Assembly (NCBI GenBank): GCA_031213475.1
Contig: JARUPZ010000030.1
Coordinates: 2,138,287 to 2,202,286, forward strand
From: Nereocystis luetkeana
Lineage: Eukaryota > Sar > Phaeophyceae > Laminariales > Laminariaceae
DNA length: 64,000 nt
Direction of reading: 5' to 3'
Below the pieces are notes generated by a model, which was not told the DNA's origin, ran no database searches, and worked only from the letters and a program-made list of their open reading frames with translations. How positions within the stretch are numbered: position 1 is the first letter of the stretch; each line of letters starts with the position of its first letter. The position numbers were made by a program, and so were the translations under genes. This document shows, piece by piece, positions 1-10,276 of this stretch.

Positions 1-60
1 CGCTGAGTTTTGGGCGAGCAGAGCATTCGCTCATTTTTTTTTTTCTTGCTCCCTCCTCAG

Positions 61-278
61 GAGCGCTTGGGCACGGTTTGGCACAGGGGTCAATGTTTCA
101 AGCTCGTCAATCCCCCTCCCCCACCCCTCCCCTCTTCCATCGCTTCCTCCATCGCTACCTTGGGACCTTGAAGGCGCAAGCGGCGAGACAGCGGCAGGCT
201 GCAGCCCGGAAAAGCAAACACGCGCAGCGCCTGCTCCGCGCGAAGTACTTCCAGGCCAAGGGCGAGATAACGGAACAA
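61..278 (+). CDS. UVSSA: UVSSA homologue, internal exon a (coiled-coil part)
   Basis: Internal exon of a probable UV-stimulated scaffold protein A, which binds stalled RNA polymerase II and recruits TFIIH and USP7 in transcription-coupled nucleotide excision repair in the nucleus. The acceptor is a pyrimidine tract ending CAG at 58-60; the donor GTACGA starts at 279 after a complete CAA codon (phase 0). The peptide runs from ALGHGLAQGS to a basic, Ala/Gln/Arg/Lys-rich helix ending AKGEITEQ. This fits the segment after the N-terminal VHS-like domain of UVSSA, where the family has an ALGY-type motif followed by a charged helix. Upstream exons lie outside the window. On its own the exon is weak evidence; the assignment rests on the exons at 1316, 3792 and 4753. 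Confidence 0.6.
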
Positions 279-394
279 GTACGAATGTCGTGTTTCTTGT
301 TTTTTTTAACTTTAATTGCAACTTGAATCGACACGTGTTGTTTTCAGTACATGAAGCATACGGAGCCATTATTTGCACCCTATCCCTGTGTGCG

Positions 395-1100
395 TAGTGT
401 TTATGGTAAGGCACCCAAGAGGCACCCAAGAGGCAGTTACATAGTTCTCCCGTTGTTGTCTCTGGAAGTGGCTACACCGGAATGGAAGTGGCTACACCGG
501 AAATTAAATCAACTCGTCGCCCCGGTGGTTCAAGTGGTTAACCTCGAATTCTACTTGTTTGAGTCCTGGGTTCGAGCCCCAGGCGGGTCGGATGTTGACT
601 TTAGTTGCGAAAATAAAAATAAAAAAGGATTCAATTGTTGAGAGCGCCTTGCAGCGTGGGTAGGCACAATTCGATGCGAGTCGACGAGGGAAGAAAAGGC
701 TGAAATCTTCTCGCGATAAAAATGAAGGCACGTACCGTAGCGGGAAGGGGGGAGAAGAGCCTGCTATGTGACCCCGGATCTGAGTTACGAGTTGGAAGGA
801 GAGAGAGAAGAAGATGTGCGAAGATAATGAATGGGATGAGAAAACAAGAAAAAAAAATTGAAGCTGGCATCCACAAGCAATTCCGCCTCATGAGTAGCGA
901 TTCTTAGTAGGATGCAGCTCACCCTTCATGCGACTCGCCGGACACCTCACGGCGCTTCGCGCTTGGTGCAAGCAATGTCTGCCTGGTCGGCGAAAACCCG
1001 ACATGCTCCGTCCCGGTATTGTAGGGAGGCGAAGGTCTATGGTCCTACGACTACGGCCATACATGAGATCGAGTACCTCTCTCCTATCGAGTACAGCCCC
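395..1100 (+). repeat. C-tract interspersed repeat, copy a (interrupted)
   Basis: A 5'-truncated copy beginning at AGTGTTTATGGTAAGGCACC and ending at GAGTACAG followed by a C run. It is interrupted by the SINE at 516-857. Shared blocks include GGATGCAGCTCACCCTTC and TTGGTGCAAGCAATGTCTGC. Confidence 0.8.
516..857 (+). mobile_element. tRNA-derived SINE, copy 1
   Basis: The 5' ~75 bp is tRNA-like, with a pol III A-box-like TGGTTCAAGTGG (526-537) and B box GGTTCGAGCCC (571-581). A unique ~230-bp body follows, from the GAGAGCGCCTTGCAGCGTGG block to AATGGGATGAG, then an A-rich tail. Five near-complete copies and two fragments share this layout in the window. This copy interrupts the C-tract repeat: the copy at 34545-35095 has the uninterrupted junction AATCAACTAATTGAAG. 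Confidence 0.85.
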
Positions 1101-1315
1101 CCCCCCCTTCTCTTTCTCTCTCTCCCTCAGGCGGCTTGAAACATCGAAATTTCGAAATAATTGCGAAACCACCCTACCGTAGTTGCGTATACTTGGGAGG
1201 GGCTACCTTATACCTTACACCAATCAGAACCCGCGATGGACCCAAACGCCGTGTACGGCACGCGCCTTATTTGGTTCTGATGAGTGCCAGTATTGACGTG
1301 CTTCACCGCAAACAG

Positions 1316-1828
1316 GTGCCCGAGATAGAGGGTCTGCTGCGCGAAATGGAAGAATGCTTCGGCATCCTGGTGCCGGTGGTTCCGGGAACCGACGCGATTT
1401 CGCAGGCGGAAACGACGGGCGGGGGGGGGGGCGGAGGGGCTGCTTCGGACGCGCTCGAGGTTGCCACGTCTACCCGTGCGGTGTCGTCTTCTTGGAAGAG
1501 GGGTGGCTTAGCCGGAGATAGTGGTGGTGGTGGTGGCGGTGGTGGTGGTGGTAGGGGTGGCGGTGGTGTTGGTGGTGGTGGAGGGGGTAGTGGCAGCGCG
1601 AGAAGAGGGATGGAGCGAGCAGGGGGGCCCGCAGGAGAGGGGCGAGAGAGGCGGTCGAGGGCGGGGGCAGGGGGGGCGGTGGGGGCGGCGGTGGCGGCGG
1701 CGGTGGGGGCCTCAGCAGAGACAGGAGCAGGAGCGGGTGGGGATAGTGACAACGATAACGATGACGGTGATGGTGGTGATGGTGATGATGATGATGATCA
1801 TGATGATGATGATGATAATATTGGTGAC

Positions 1829-1860
<32 letters not shown>

Positions 1861-2074
1861 GGGTATGGAATGGGAAGACGGTGGTGGGGAGGGTGGAGGC
1901 GATACAGAAGAGGAGGAGGTGGACGAGGAGGAGGAGGACGAGGGAGGGGGGGCGGGGGGCGGGAAGCGAAGGCGTAGTAGAGGTGCCAGCGCTGGTGGGG
2001 GTGCACTGCGCACGGTCGCGGACACGGTGGAGGCGGCCGGGCTCGGCAGCAGCGGGTACGAGCTGCAAGTCGAG
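1316..2074 (+). CDS. UVSSA: UVSSA homologue, exon b (helix, acidic region, GLGS motif)
   Basis: The exon follows acceptor AACAG at 1311-1315 and ends at donor GTGGGT (2075). Both borders are phase 0, so it joins the exon ending at 278 in frame. It opens with EIEGLLREMEECFGILVP, which matches about 11 of 18 positions of the human UVSSA segment ending CFKLLVP as I remember it. It closes with GLGSSGYELQVE, matching the human GLGS..Y.L.VEL segment. Between these conserved ends lie Gly-rich runs (about 1419-1720) and long Asp/Glu runs (about 1741-1950), far longer than in animals. Acidic stretches in UVSSA contact the p62 subunit of TFIIH, so these may do so too (inference). The open frame continues upstream to 1136, but that part lies in repeat-derived intron DNA. 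Confidence 0.78.
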
Positions 2075-2281
2075 GTGGGTTTGTTTCGGTGTACTGTAGC
2101 TTATCCCGACTGCTCGCACACTAAGTGTTTTTTTTTCATCGAAAACCGTGCCCCGAAGTAGGAGTACACTCACGGCGACGCTGTCGTCTGTGAGAGCGCC
2201 TGGTCTCGCTGAAACGTGGGGCGGGTTTTTCCCCCGGTGTTTTTTGAGGCGACGATGTTGTCCTTTCTTTGAATGCTGTGC

Positions 2282-2285
<4 letters not shown>

Positions 2286-2312
<27 letters not shown>
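2286..2312. repeat. (TTG)n microsatellite
   Basis: Nine TTG units in UVSSA intron 2. Confidence 0.9.
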
Positions 2313-2313
<1 letters not shown>

Positions 2314-3323
2314 CTACAGATGTTTTTTTTTTATGATGTTGTTGCCTTTGTTGTTGTCGTTGTTTCGACGGGGTGTGCCGCGGATCCTTGCGATGCGTGC
2401 GCCTGTTTCGTAAAAACTCGTAAAAACAAAAGCACAGAGGGTTTTGTGTCGCGGCGATATTATCTGCGCTTTCGAATGCTGTGCCAACAAAACAACAAAC
2501 AATGCGTCTTTTTTGCTGTTGCTGTGGTTTATGTTTCCCCCCTTAAAGGTCAGGGGAGACGGCAGTTTTGATCGTCGTCAAGGAACACATTTTTAAGAGC
2601 TCGTGCACAAACAGAAGTGGCTTATTAAGTCTAGACCTCCACTCCGTCCCAGGCCTGAACCGCTGTCTCCAGCCAGATTTTGGGTTTGACGGGGTGTGAC
2701 ACGCTGCGGGTCCTAGCTACGATGAGAGCGCCTGTTCGTCCGCTGACCAAGTCGGGGGAGGAGTGCCGCGCGTTTTTTTTTTTTCTCGGCGCGTTTTTGT
2801 ATTTAAAACGCGGTGCGCCATTGTTGTTGTTGTTGTTGTTGTTTTTTGTGAGATACGGGCGTTTAGTGTTTTACTGGGCTTGAGGCGCCGAGCGTGACCC
2901 GCTGGATTGGGTTGTTATCCGCGTGCGTATCGCCTGTCGGCCCCGTGGTCCCCCCCCCCCCCCCTCCCCCTCGCCTCCCCACGCCTCCCCTTCCTCCCCT
3001 CCTCTCCCCTCCCCTCCCCTCCCTTAGTTTTGTTTTTTTTCTTGTCGTGTTTCGTTATGTGTGTGTGTTTTTTTTTTAGTTTCGCGGAAAAGTGCGAGCT
3101 GGCTACAACAGTCGTACGTTTTTTTTCCAGCTGTTTTTTTTTTCTTCTTCTTTTCGTGGTTTCGTGTTTTCGGAAGGATGCTTCTTTTTCAAGCATGCCG
3201 TCGGTTCTTTTTTAATCGATCTGGTTTGGCTTTCTGGCAGAAACTGTCGATAATCGGTCTGTAGGTGCTCCTCGCGGACAAGAGGACGCAGCGCTGGCGC
3301 TGCACTGAACGTTTACAGTCTTC

Positions 3324-3437
3324 TATTACGTGGGACCATAGTAAATAGGACCAAATATTGTGAGTAAAAAAGGGTAAATATATACCAGGTAGGTTTTTGT
3401 CTGTACCGTAGGTCCTATTTACTACGGTCCCTCGTAT
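3324..3437 (+). mobile_element. MITE-1 copy 1
   Basis: Diverged copy of a ~105-bp element that is nearly all inverted repeat, with arms starting TTACGGGGGACCATAGT and flanking TA. It carries an added TACCAGG block at 3383 in its A/T-rich centre. Confidence 0.7.
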
Positions 3438-3791
3438 TTGTAGAGTAGTGGCTTCTCTATAGTGCCCGTATGCGCGCACCCAACGATACCGGCACTATAG
3501 CAGGCACTAACTACTCCGCACTCTCCGTACCATACTCCGGTGACGCCCATTTACATGTGCCAAGTGATCCCGCAGGCGTTACGAGTGTAGCGGGCAACCG
3601 GTAGTGTTCAGCCGGCAAAATGGAGGGGCCACTGCTGCTGCTGCTGTACCGGACACGATGCGTCGCATGCGAATCCACTCCTCACATCACGAAAAAAGTT
3701 GTTTTGGCTGCGTGTGTGTCTGTCTGTCTGTCTTCCTGCCTGTGTTGTCCGTCTGTCTGCGGGTTTTTCCTTCTCTCTCCCGACATTCTAG

Positions 3792-3919
3792 GTCCCCGTG
3801 GGGTGGAGCTGGACAACAGGTACCGACGGTGATGGCGGTGGTGGTGGTGGTGGTGGTGGTGATGATGTCGCTCTTGTCGTGACCGCCGTGCGCGAGCGTT
3901 ACAAGGTGCTCACTTCCCG
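3792..3919 (+). CDS. UVSSA: UVSSA homologue, exon c
   Basis: This short exon lies between acceptor TTCTAG (ending 3791) and donor GTGAGA (from 3920). It starts in phase 0, matching the exon that ends at 2074, and ends in phase 2 (CG). The next exon, at 4753, supplies one G to make CGG (Arg). The peptide has a (GGT)n polyglycine run at about 3834-3860 and then DDVALVVTAVRERYKVLTSR. With the next exon this reads into LLPLLSDWIQTLSRV, parallel to human UVSSA, where NLALIHAARDTLKLIR precedes the ...SWIQRFTRV helix. Agreement in both phase and sequence across two introns makes this model strong even though the exon is only 128 bp. Confidence 0.72.
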
Positions 3920-3962
3920 GTGAGACGATCTAGGCCTTTTGTTTGTTTACTTTTTTCTTGAG

Positions 3963-4256
3963 TACCATAGCATACCATAGCATACCATAGCATACCGTAC
4001 CGTACCATGTCATACCATACCATACCATACCATACCATACCATACCATACCATACCATACCATACCATACAATACCACACCATACCATACCGTACCATGA
4101 CATACCATACCATACCATACCTTACCATACCATACCATACCATACCATACCATACCACACCACACCATACCATACCACACCATACCATACCATACCATAC
4201 CTTACCTTACCATACCATACCATACCATGCCATACCACACCATACCATACCATACA
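3963..4256. repeat. (CATAC)n pentanucleotide satellite
   Basis: About 59 units of CATAC with scattered substitutions (CACAC, CGTAC, CATAG, CTTAC) in UVSSA intron 3. The 90-180 codon frames on both strands here are repeat artefacts. Confidence 0.95.
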
Positions 4257-4282
4257 AGTGTTCGGCATCGTTCTTACGCGTA

Positions 4283-4712
4283 ACCGCGGGTGCGTATATT
4301 GTAAGGCGACCACGAGGCAATTCGCATAGTATACCCCTTACCGTCTTCAACCGTGGCCACACCATACCATACCATATGTTCATTCGACGCCGTCATCCGT
4401 GTCCAAGTCCGCCTGACAAGCGGTTCTCAGTAGAGAATGCAGCTCACCCTTCTGTGCTTGCCCAACACCCCACGTTTTTCGCTTCGCAAAGCTTGGTGCA
4501 AGAAAATGTCTGCCTGGTCGGTGGGAAAAACCAGACGTGCTCCGTCCCGGGATTGTAGAGATGCGAGGGTCTATGGCCATACGTTTACGGCCATGCATGA
4601 CATGAGTGCACTTCTCCCCCCCCCCCCTCCCCGCCCTACAGTCATACGACTACTACGGCCATGCATGAGATCGAGTACATCTCTCCAACCTAGTACACCC
4701 CGCCCCTCCCCG
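4283..4712 (+). repeat. C-tract interspersed repeat, copy b (diverged)
   Basis: It lacks the 5' ~250 bp and carries CATAC-type satellite inserted near 4350-4380. The 3' end has a duplicated CATACGACTACTACGGCC segment flanked by C runs (4616-4712). Confidence 0.7.
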
Positions 4713-4752
4713 CCCCCCTGTGCGTTTTTTTTAAAAATGTTTTGCGTCGCAG

Positions 4753-5119
4753 GCTTCTACCCCTTCTTTCGGACTGGATACAAACCCTCAGCCGAGTGCA
4801 ATTCGATTCGGAAGAAAGCCCCCGCCCCAGTAACAGCAACAGCAGCACCATCAGCAGCAGCAGCAGCACCAACAGCCGGGAAGAGCCTCATGGCGGGAGG
4901 AAAACATCATCAACAACAACAACAACAACATCATCATCATCATCAACAACAACAACAACAACACCAGCTGCAGTTGCCCCCGATCCCCTGACAACACCCG
5001 CCCCCTCCGCCGAAAGACGGACTTGCGCGGGCCTTCTGAGCCGCTGCCTCGCGACCCGAAACGCGGCCAACGCCCTCGCGTCCAAGTTCGTCGAGCTGAG
5101 GATCAACGAGGGCAAGGAG
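4753..5119 (+). CDS. UVSSA: UVSSA homologue, exon d (3' border uncertain)
   Basis: The acceptor is TGCGTCGCAG, ending at 4752. The first base completes the Arg codon begun at 3918-3919, and the frame then reads LLPLLSDWIQTLSRVQFDSEE, matching the conserved W-I-Q-x-x-x-R-V helix of UVSSA. Ser/Thr-rich repeats from CAA/CAT/AGC runs follow (about 4836-4970), then RRTCAGLLSRCLATRNAANA and an ASKFVEL helix. A possible donor, GTCGGA, begins at 5120 after a complete GAG codon. If it is not used, the frame stays open through Gly-rich codons to a stop at 5389. The C-terminal zinc-binding domain (DUF2043 type) was not found downstream in any frame I read, so later exons are missing, very short, or far away. 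Confidence 0.68.
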
Positions 5120-5389
5120 GTCGGACGGGGGGGTGGGGGTGGGGGTGGGAATGACAAGGGTCGCGGAAGTGGGGGTCAAGGTCGCGGGAAAGGGTCTACT
5201 GCTGGTGGTGCCGGTGGTGGTGGTGCTGGTGATGCTGCTTCTGCACCGGGCGCTGGCAAAGAAAAAGGGGGAGGGGAGGGGGGAGGGGGGGCAGGAGCGG
5301 GAGGAGGGGGGTGGGGGTGGGGGTCTTCGACCGGGTGGCGTGCACCCGCTTCGAAAAAGCCTCGCCTTCAAATCCGGCTACAGCCGTAA

Positions 5390-5994
5390 TACGATACATA
5401 CTCGTTCATACCTGGTATTTAGGCGGTGGACATGTACACGCGGGATGACGTGTCCATGCTATGGTTGGGTCGAGAACCTGGAGCCCGCAGCACTGACCGG
5501 TTCCTTACCGTGCCTGTACTGACTGCCCTCTCGCTTTGCAAGCCCGTAATATTTATAATAGGAAGGGCTGGGGGGGGGGGGGGGTGAATTGGATTTTGGT
5601 AATGGCTGGAGCTATTTATAGTGTGAAAGCCAGTTGTTTTTTTAGTCAGGGGACGATTTTGCCGCAGCGCTTTTGTCAATGCTACCACTGCTGTACACCA
5701 ATGCAGCAGTTGTACCTCTATAGTGACGGTCGCCCGAAGGAGTGCGTGTGGAATCGCTTGGAACTTGGCACAGGTGGGGCTCACCAGTATGGTGATGGTG
5801 CGGAGTAGTTCCGGTACTGTTTGACTGGCGCATGCCGACACTTCCAAGAGGAACCACTACTGCTGTGTAATAGTATTGCTGTTGCTGTCGTGTTACACTA
5901 CAAACCTGATGCTTCGAGTATACAGACAGTAGATATATACGAAGTAGAAGGGTGGTAGTGGTGGTGAGTGAGACGGGGGAGGCGTTTATTTCTC
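5390..5994. other. Unassigned DNA after UVSSA exon d
   Basis: No exon recognised. G run at 5570-5584 and C run at 5995-6014. UVSSA may continue across it as intron. Confidence 0.3.
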
Positions 5995-6590
5995 CCCCCC
6001 CCCCCCCCCCCCCCTATGTATTGTGTGTATAGGGTTGGGTTGGCATCGGTTGGCATTGACACTGCTGTAAAAAGATTCCGTTCACTACTTGAGCTACTAC
6101 AGGAGAACCAGGGTACCCTTTTGTTTTGTTTGTTTTCGGCCGATCAGTCACAGCTGGTGGTCGAGCTACTGTAGATCATTTGCGCGGGGTGGAGAACCTT
6201 TACTCCGCACAAAGGGAAATGATCCTAGCACATACCTGGCAGTGTTTATGGTAAGGTACCAAACAGGCAGTTGCATTATTTAGTACTCCCATCATCGCTG
6301 TCTCTGGAAGTGGCCACACCGGAAATTAAATTAACTCACAGAAGGTGTCATCCGTGTGCAAGTCCGCCCCACAAGCGGTTCTTAGTAGGATGCAGCTCAC
6401 CCTTCATGCGACTCGACGGACATCTCACAGCGCTTCGCGCTTGGTGCAAGCATTGTCTGCCTGGTCGGCGGAAATCCGACATGCTCCGTCTCGGCATTGT
6501 AGAGATGCGTGGATCTATGGCCATACGACTACGACCATGCGTGATATCGAGTACCCCCACCCCCACCCCCACCCCCTCTCGATGGGATCA
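5995..6590 (+). repeat. C-tract interspersed repeat, copy c (full length)
   Basis: Reference copy of ~590 bp. It begins at a long C run followed by TATGTATTGTGTGTATAGGG and ends at GATATCGAGTACCCCCACCC. No terminal inverted repeats, A-tail or coding frame. Both ends lie in cytosine tracts. Confidence 0.8.
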
Positions 6591-9112
6591 AGAGAAGATG
6601 GTAGGCAAAACAAATTAAACCGCCAAGCGGCGAGATAGATCGTTATTATTTTCTCTCTCTTTCCTGTCTCCCTCGGTCTTCGTTGGCTCGTTCGTTTAGC
6701 CGCCGCAGCAGTCAGTAGCACGAGTAAATAGCACCTATTAGTAGTTGTGGGTAACGATTGCGGTGCGTAGTATTATTAGTGGTCGGCGGCAAGTGAGTGG
6801 TGATCGCTTGTCGCCGCGGCAGCAGCAATGCCTGATGGCGATGGCATTAATAGCCATCTATCCAACAGTTATTAATATTAGTGGTGGCGGTTGTGGTTTT
6901 AAACTTGTTTTCCCGGGCGGTGTGCCAGGAGGGTCTGCGTATCCAATTCCCTGTTTTGTTTTGTTTTTTTTTTCTCGTGTCAACCTGGGGTCACCAGAAA
7001 TAAATGAGAAAACAACGTGTGTGTTTTCTTTGTCTTTCCGGGTTAGTTGTGACCGACGGAAAACCTATTTTGTTTCCAAATCTTCGGGTTGCTTGTGACC
7101 GACGGAAACCCTGTTTTGTTGCCTATTAATAGAACCCCCCCCCGCGTATATTATCTGTACTATACCAGCATGTCCGTACATATAAGTACTGTTTGTATAT
7201 TAGCATTAAATACAAGTAGTTCGTACATTGCGGGACAGAGTATAGGTATTGCGGGGGAACATGGGTCATCCGGATCAAAATTTGCCGCGCACAAATAGTT
7301 CGAGTAATAGATGTACCTGGGGGTATAAGTTTTTGTGTACATCGTGGGTCTGCTATTAGTATCACCACCTGAAGCGGAAGAAGGCTTTGCAATTCAGCAA
7401 TCGACAAGAAATATTCCACTATTATTTCGTATTGTCCCGAGAAATACAAGGACCGGTTGCATGTTTTTTTGTAATCCAAACGGGACGTTTAATTTGAGGG
7501 ACAGAGTGGTGGCTCGTATATATGGTCAGTCGGTGTTTGCGGAAGATGATAGCACCCACCAATAATAAGATACATACTTTTCGTACTATTAATACTACTA
7601 CTGCTGTACCTCGTCCTTCGTCATACCGTGCTATTCATAGTCTGGTTGCCGACAATCAGTTTATGCGCATGTAACGCTGATCGATGTACAGCAGTAGTAT
7701 ATACTCCGTTCCCCTCGCTGCCTCGGCAAGGAATGCTGCGAGGCATGCCCTATGAGGCTAATAGCGAGTGGGGTAGGTCTTTCTGGCGGGTGTAAGGCCG
7801 GACTCACCCTCAAGGAGTGATACCTTCTTGCTGCTGCCTGTGGCCGCGAGGCTCAGGCGGCAGTAGAGTTGGGTCGTACGTGGTGCGCCAGGCACGGAGA
7901 CCTACGATTCGCGCGTCTTTTTTAGGCAGCTGCGGCAGATCAGCAATGCTCAATCGGGGTGTCCGTGCGCGGAGGCAGGCGCCACCACAGGCCACACTAC
8001 GGCACAGTCTATTGCGCCGGTAGGAGGCTGGATTCGACGACGAGGGAGGAGGGAGACTGAGCGTCGACGTGCGGGGAAGAGACGGATTGACCTCCCCCTG
8101 CGCGAGTTTTTTTTTTTTTTTTTTCAGATCAGAACCGCAAGTGCGAGGAGCATTTTGTTTTTCAGGATGAATGACGGAGAAAGGGAATCGACTGGAAGGG
8201 AATGGCAACAAGTGCACGCGCAAAGGAGCGGGTGGATTGGGCCAAGGCGATGAGGCGGCCATGAAGAGCGGCAGGAAGACGGTGCACGGAGACCCATGAC
8301 CTGCGCGCACACTATCATCACGAGAGAAGCGATCATAGTTTGTTTTTTCCTGGTATTGTGTTTCACGAGGCAGAATAGTATCTACCGGTACTTGTTATTA
8401 ACGTCGTCACTGGTCTTTGTAGTTTAACGAGTTGTATACCCTTCATGGGGACTAACCTACGCAATTATCAGGGACGTGGTATCATAACTGTGCTGCACCT
8501 TTTTGTGTCAGACAGTCCAGGAAGAGATGGCGATCGTTGATATTCGTGTGGTAGTAAGGTTCGACTGCTCCTTTTTGCACTGCATATCCGCGAGTCCTCA
8601 CTCTGACAGCACTCCAGATAGCAGGCAGGCGTGTTTTTCTTTCGTTTTCACGACTACCGTGCGTTTCGTACGGTGCAGGCAGCACTTCAGACAGCATCCG
8701 CTGTAGTCAGCAGCGACGAGTTGGTTAGTGGTGGGAACGGGGGTATACTCTGTTATGTTATAGTTGAGAGGATATACCCGCGGCCATGTTAGTTCAGTTT
8801 GCACATTGCTTTTATCTTGTGTGCGCTTTTTCTTCGTCTCGTGTATTTTTAGGCAGCCGAATCTCGATTTTTTGTGGTTTTTCGGATCTTCCTAGGGCTC
8901 CAGCACCTTTTGTGTGACCATGAACTCCTTCGTCTGAGAGTTAATGTGAGAACAACAACAACAAGAACTAGACTATATAGTAGGGGTATCATCAGGGGAT
9001 GGAGGATGTCTAACCCTAAGCAGATTTCACGAGCGGACGTGCCGGTCTTTGCTTTACCACCGTAAAAGGTCAAAATGCGGCAAAATCGCTCGTGATAATC
9101 GGCTAACTTTTA
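6591..9112. other. Unassigned DNA
   Basis: No gene recognised. A T run ending TTTCAG at 8126 resembles an acceptor, but the following frames are short and match nothing known. TACTGCTGTA at 7599 and TACAGCAGTA at 7687. Confidence 0.3.
8908..8975 (+). repeat. Short dispersed repeat H, copy 1
   Basis: TTTTGTGTGACCATGAACTC, then CTTCGTCTGAGAGTTAATGT and an AAC run. About 70 bp, repeated at 28554-28622 with small changes. Confidence 0.6.
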
Positions 9113-9220
9113 TTTACGGGGGACCATTTTAAATAGGACCTGTGGTACACAAAAAAAACTATATACTTCAATATTGTTACGAACAATATTCGGTCCCATT
9201 TACTATGCCCCCCCGTAATA
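9113..9220. mobile_element. MITE-1 copy 2
   Basis: Arms read TTACGGGGGACCATTTTAAA and its diverged complement ending CCCCCCGTAATA. The centre is a small palindrome, AATATTGTTACGAACAATATT. Confidence 0.8.
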
Positions 9221-9238
9221 GGTACACACAGCAGCAGT

Positions 9239-9345
9239 ATTACGGGGGACCATAGTTAATAGGACCTATGGCACACATAAAACCTATATATTTAAACATT
9301 TTTACTAACAATGTTTGGTCCTATTAACTATGGTCCCCCGTAATA
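9239..9345. mobile_element. MITE-1 copy 3
   Basis: A near-consensus copy with ~30-bp terminal inverted repeats beginning TATTACGGGGGACCATAGTT; flanked by TA. Confidence 0.9.
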
Positions 9346-9728
9346 GTACGACGTACTCGCAGGCGAATCTCAATTTGATTTTCAACACCTGGCAGTGGGC
9401 AGGCCTTTTCTCCCCCGAGGAGGGCGAAAAAGAACAAGTACTCGCCGTTTTCGTACGGTTGGCCCGATTCCGGACAGGAATGCGAGACTGTTGGGCCAGT
9501 TGGCCATCGATCGGTTGAACTCTCGAGCCTGCGAAATCGGCCGTTCCCACTATTAATGATACTACCGTAATACAACGAGTTGATGTATTCCTCGCTTGAA
9601 GATTCGCTGAGGGACCTGGGGACAACAACAAAAATGTCATCGCCGGGCATCCCCGCCGGGAGAAAGATCCTTCGAAGGCGTTGAGCAATAATATCCTCTG
9701 TTTCGATCTCGTCTTCCAGCTTCAACAA
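9346..9728. other. Unassigned DNA
   Basis: G+C-moderate, with - strand frames of 127 and 181 codons that overlap MITE-3 and are not credible as genes. Confidence 0.3.
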
Positions 9729-9931
9729 TCTGGGAGAAGGGATCTTTAGGTTGGTAGGCTGTTCAGGTGTTTTGGACCCTGTTGGAATCAAGGTACGGGC
9801 GAGAAGACCCAACCCAACCCCTGACTCTAACCCTAACCCTAACCCCAAACCGCAGCCAAAACTGGCCAAAACTCGCCATAAAAGCGGCTGCGCCGCGTTT
9901 GCATCGAACCAGGAAATTTTTCAGTTGCGTG

Positions 9932-10276
9932 TGAAGGTCTTAGTCCGTTGGGCAAAAGGTAAAAAGTTGACCAATCGCCTGCCCAATCTAAGCCTCATAA
10001 CACTCTCCCCCCCTGGAACGGACCGGATTTTACGGGTCGACGCGCCACCACACGCGGTTCCAATTTCTGGGGATCCATAAGCATTCTTCAGGTTCTTGAC
10101 ATGAGGAAACTCACTTGATCTTTTAAAAAGCGATTTCATGGTGGACGTGAGTCTCGAACTCACGACCAACAACCCATGCTCTGCCGACGACGCCATTTGT
10201 GAGGGTCTTATTAATAGTCCGTTGGGTTAAAGGTAAGAGGTTAACCAATCGCCTACCCAATCTAAGCCTCATAACA
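9932..10276 (+). mobile_element. Insertion with direct terminal repeats inside MITE-3
   Basis: Two direct repeats of ~72 bp (about 9934-10004 and 10200-10276; shared block CCCAATCTAAGCCTCATAAC) flank ~195 bp that contains a tRNA-like 3' half. The layout resembles a very small LTR-type element (TRIM), but no primer-binding site or polypurine tract was verified. Confidence 0.5.
10141..10195 (-). other. tRNA-like 3' half
   Basis: The - strand reads GGCAGAGCA (D-arm-like), then GTGAG-TTCGAGA-CTCAC, a perfect five-pair T stem with a canonical loop, then GTCCACCA. The 5' half of a cloverleaf is not convincing. It lies inside the insertion bounded by direct repeats at 9932-10276 and is probably a tRNA-derived fragment. 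Confidence 0.35.

Larger units (their letters stand above)
279..1315 (+). other. UVSSA intron 1 carrying a repeat with a nested SINE
   Basis: This phase-0 GT-AG intron is filled by interspersed DNA. A 5'-truncated copy of the ~590-bp C-tract repeat (about 395-1100) is split by a tRNA-derived SINE (516-857). Removing both leaves an intron of about 290 bp. Confidence 0.55.
2075..3791 (+). other. UVSSA intron 2
   Basis: The sense strand is strongly G/T-rich, with many T runs, a (TTG)n microsatellite at 2286-2312, another at 2821-2841, and a C-rich block at 2950-3025. One MITE-1 copy sits at 3324-3437. I see no coding exon inside; short frames here come from the repeats. Confidence 0.5.
3920..4752 (+). 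other. UVSSA intron 3 with pentanucleotide satellite
   Basis: This phase-2 intron contains about 295 bp of CATAC-type satellite followed by a copy of the C-tract repeat at 4283-4712, in the same orientation as the gene. Confidence 0.5.

Noticed and set aside
348..405. A 58-bp exon between TTTTCAG and GTAAGG in UVSSA intron 1
   Set aside because: It would leave phase 1, which does not match the exon at 1316, and its donor lies in the C-tract repeat.
1470..2284. Overlapping frames in other phases across UVSSA exon b
   Set aside because: Shadows of GGT and GAT repeats; only the frame with conserved motifs at both ends is kept.
3963..4256. CRISPR-like array
   Set aside because: A simple pentanucleotide satellite without unique spacers; nothing else in the window has CRISPR structure.
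3910..4558. Open frames of 60-183 codons on both strands
   Set aside because: Direct translation of the CATAC satellite (Tyr-His-Thr-Ile-Pro or Met-Val-Trp-Tyr-Gly repeats); not genes.
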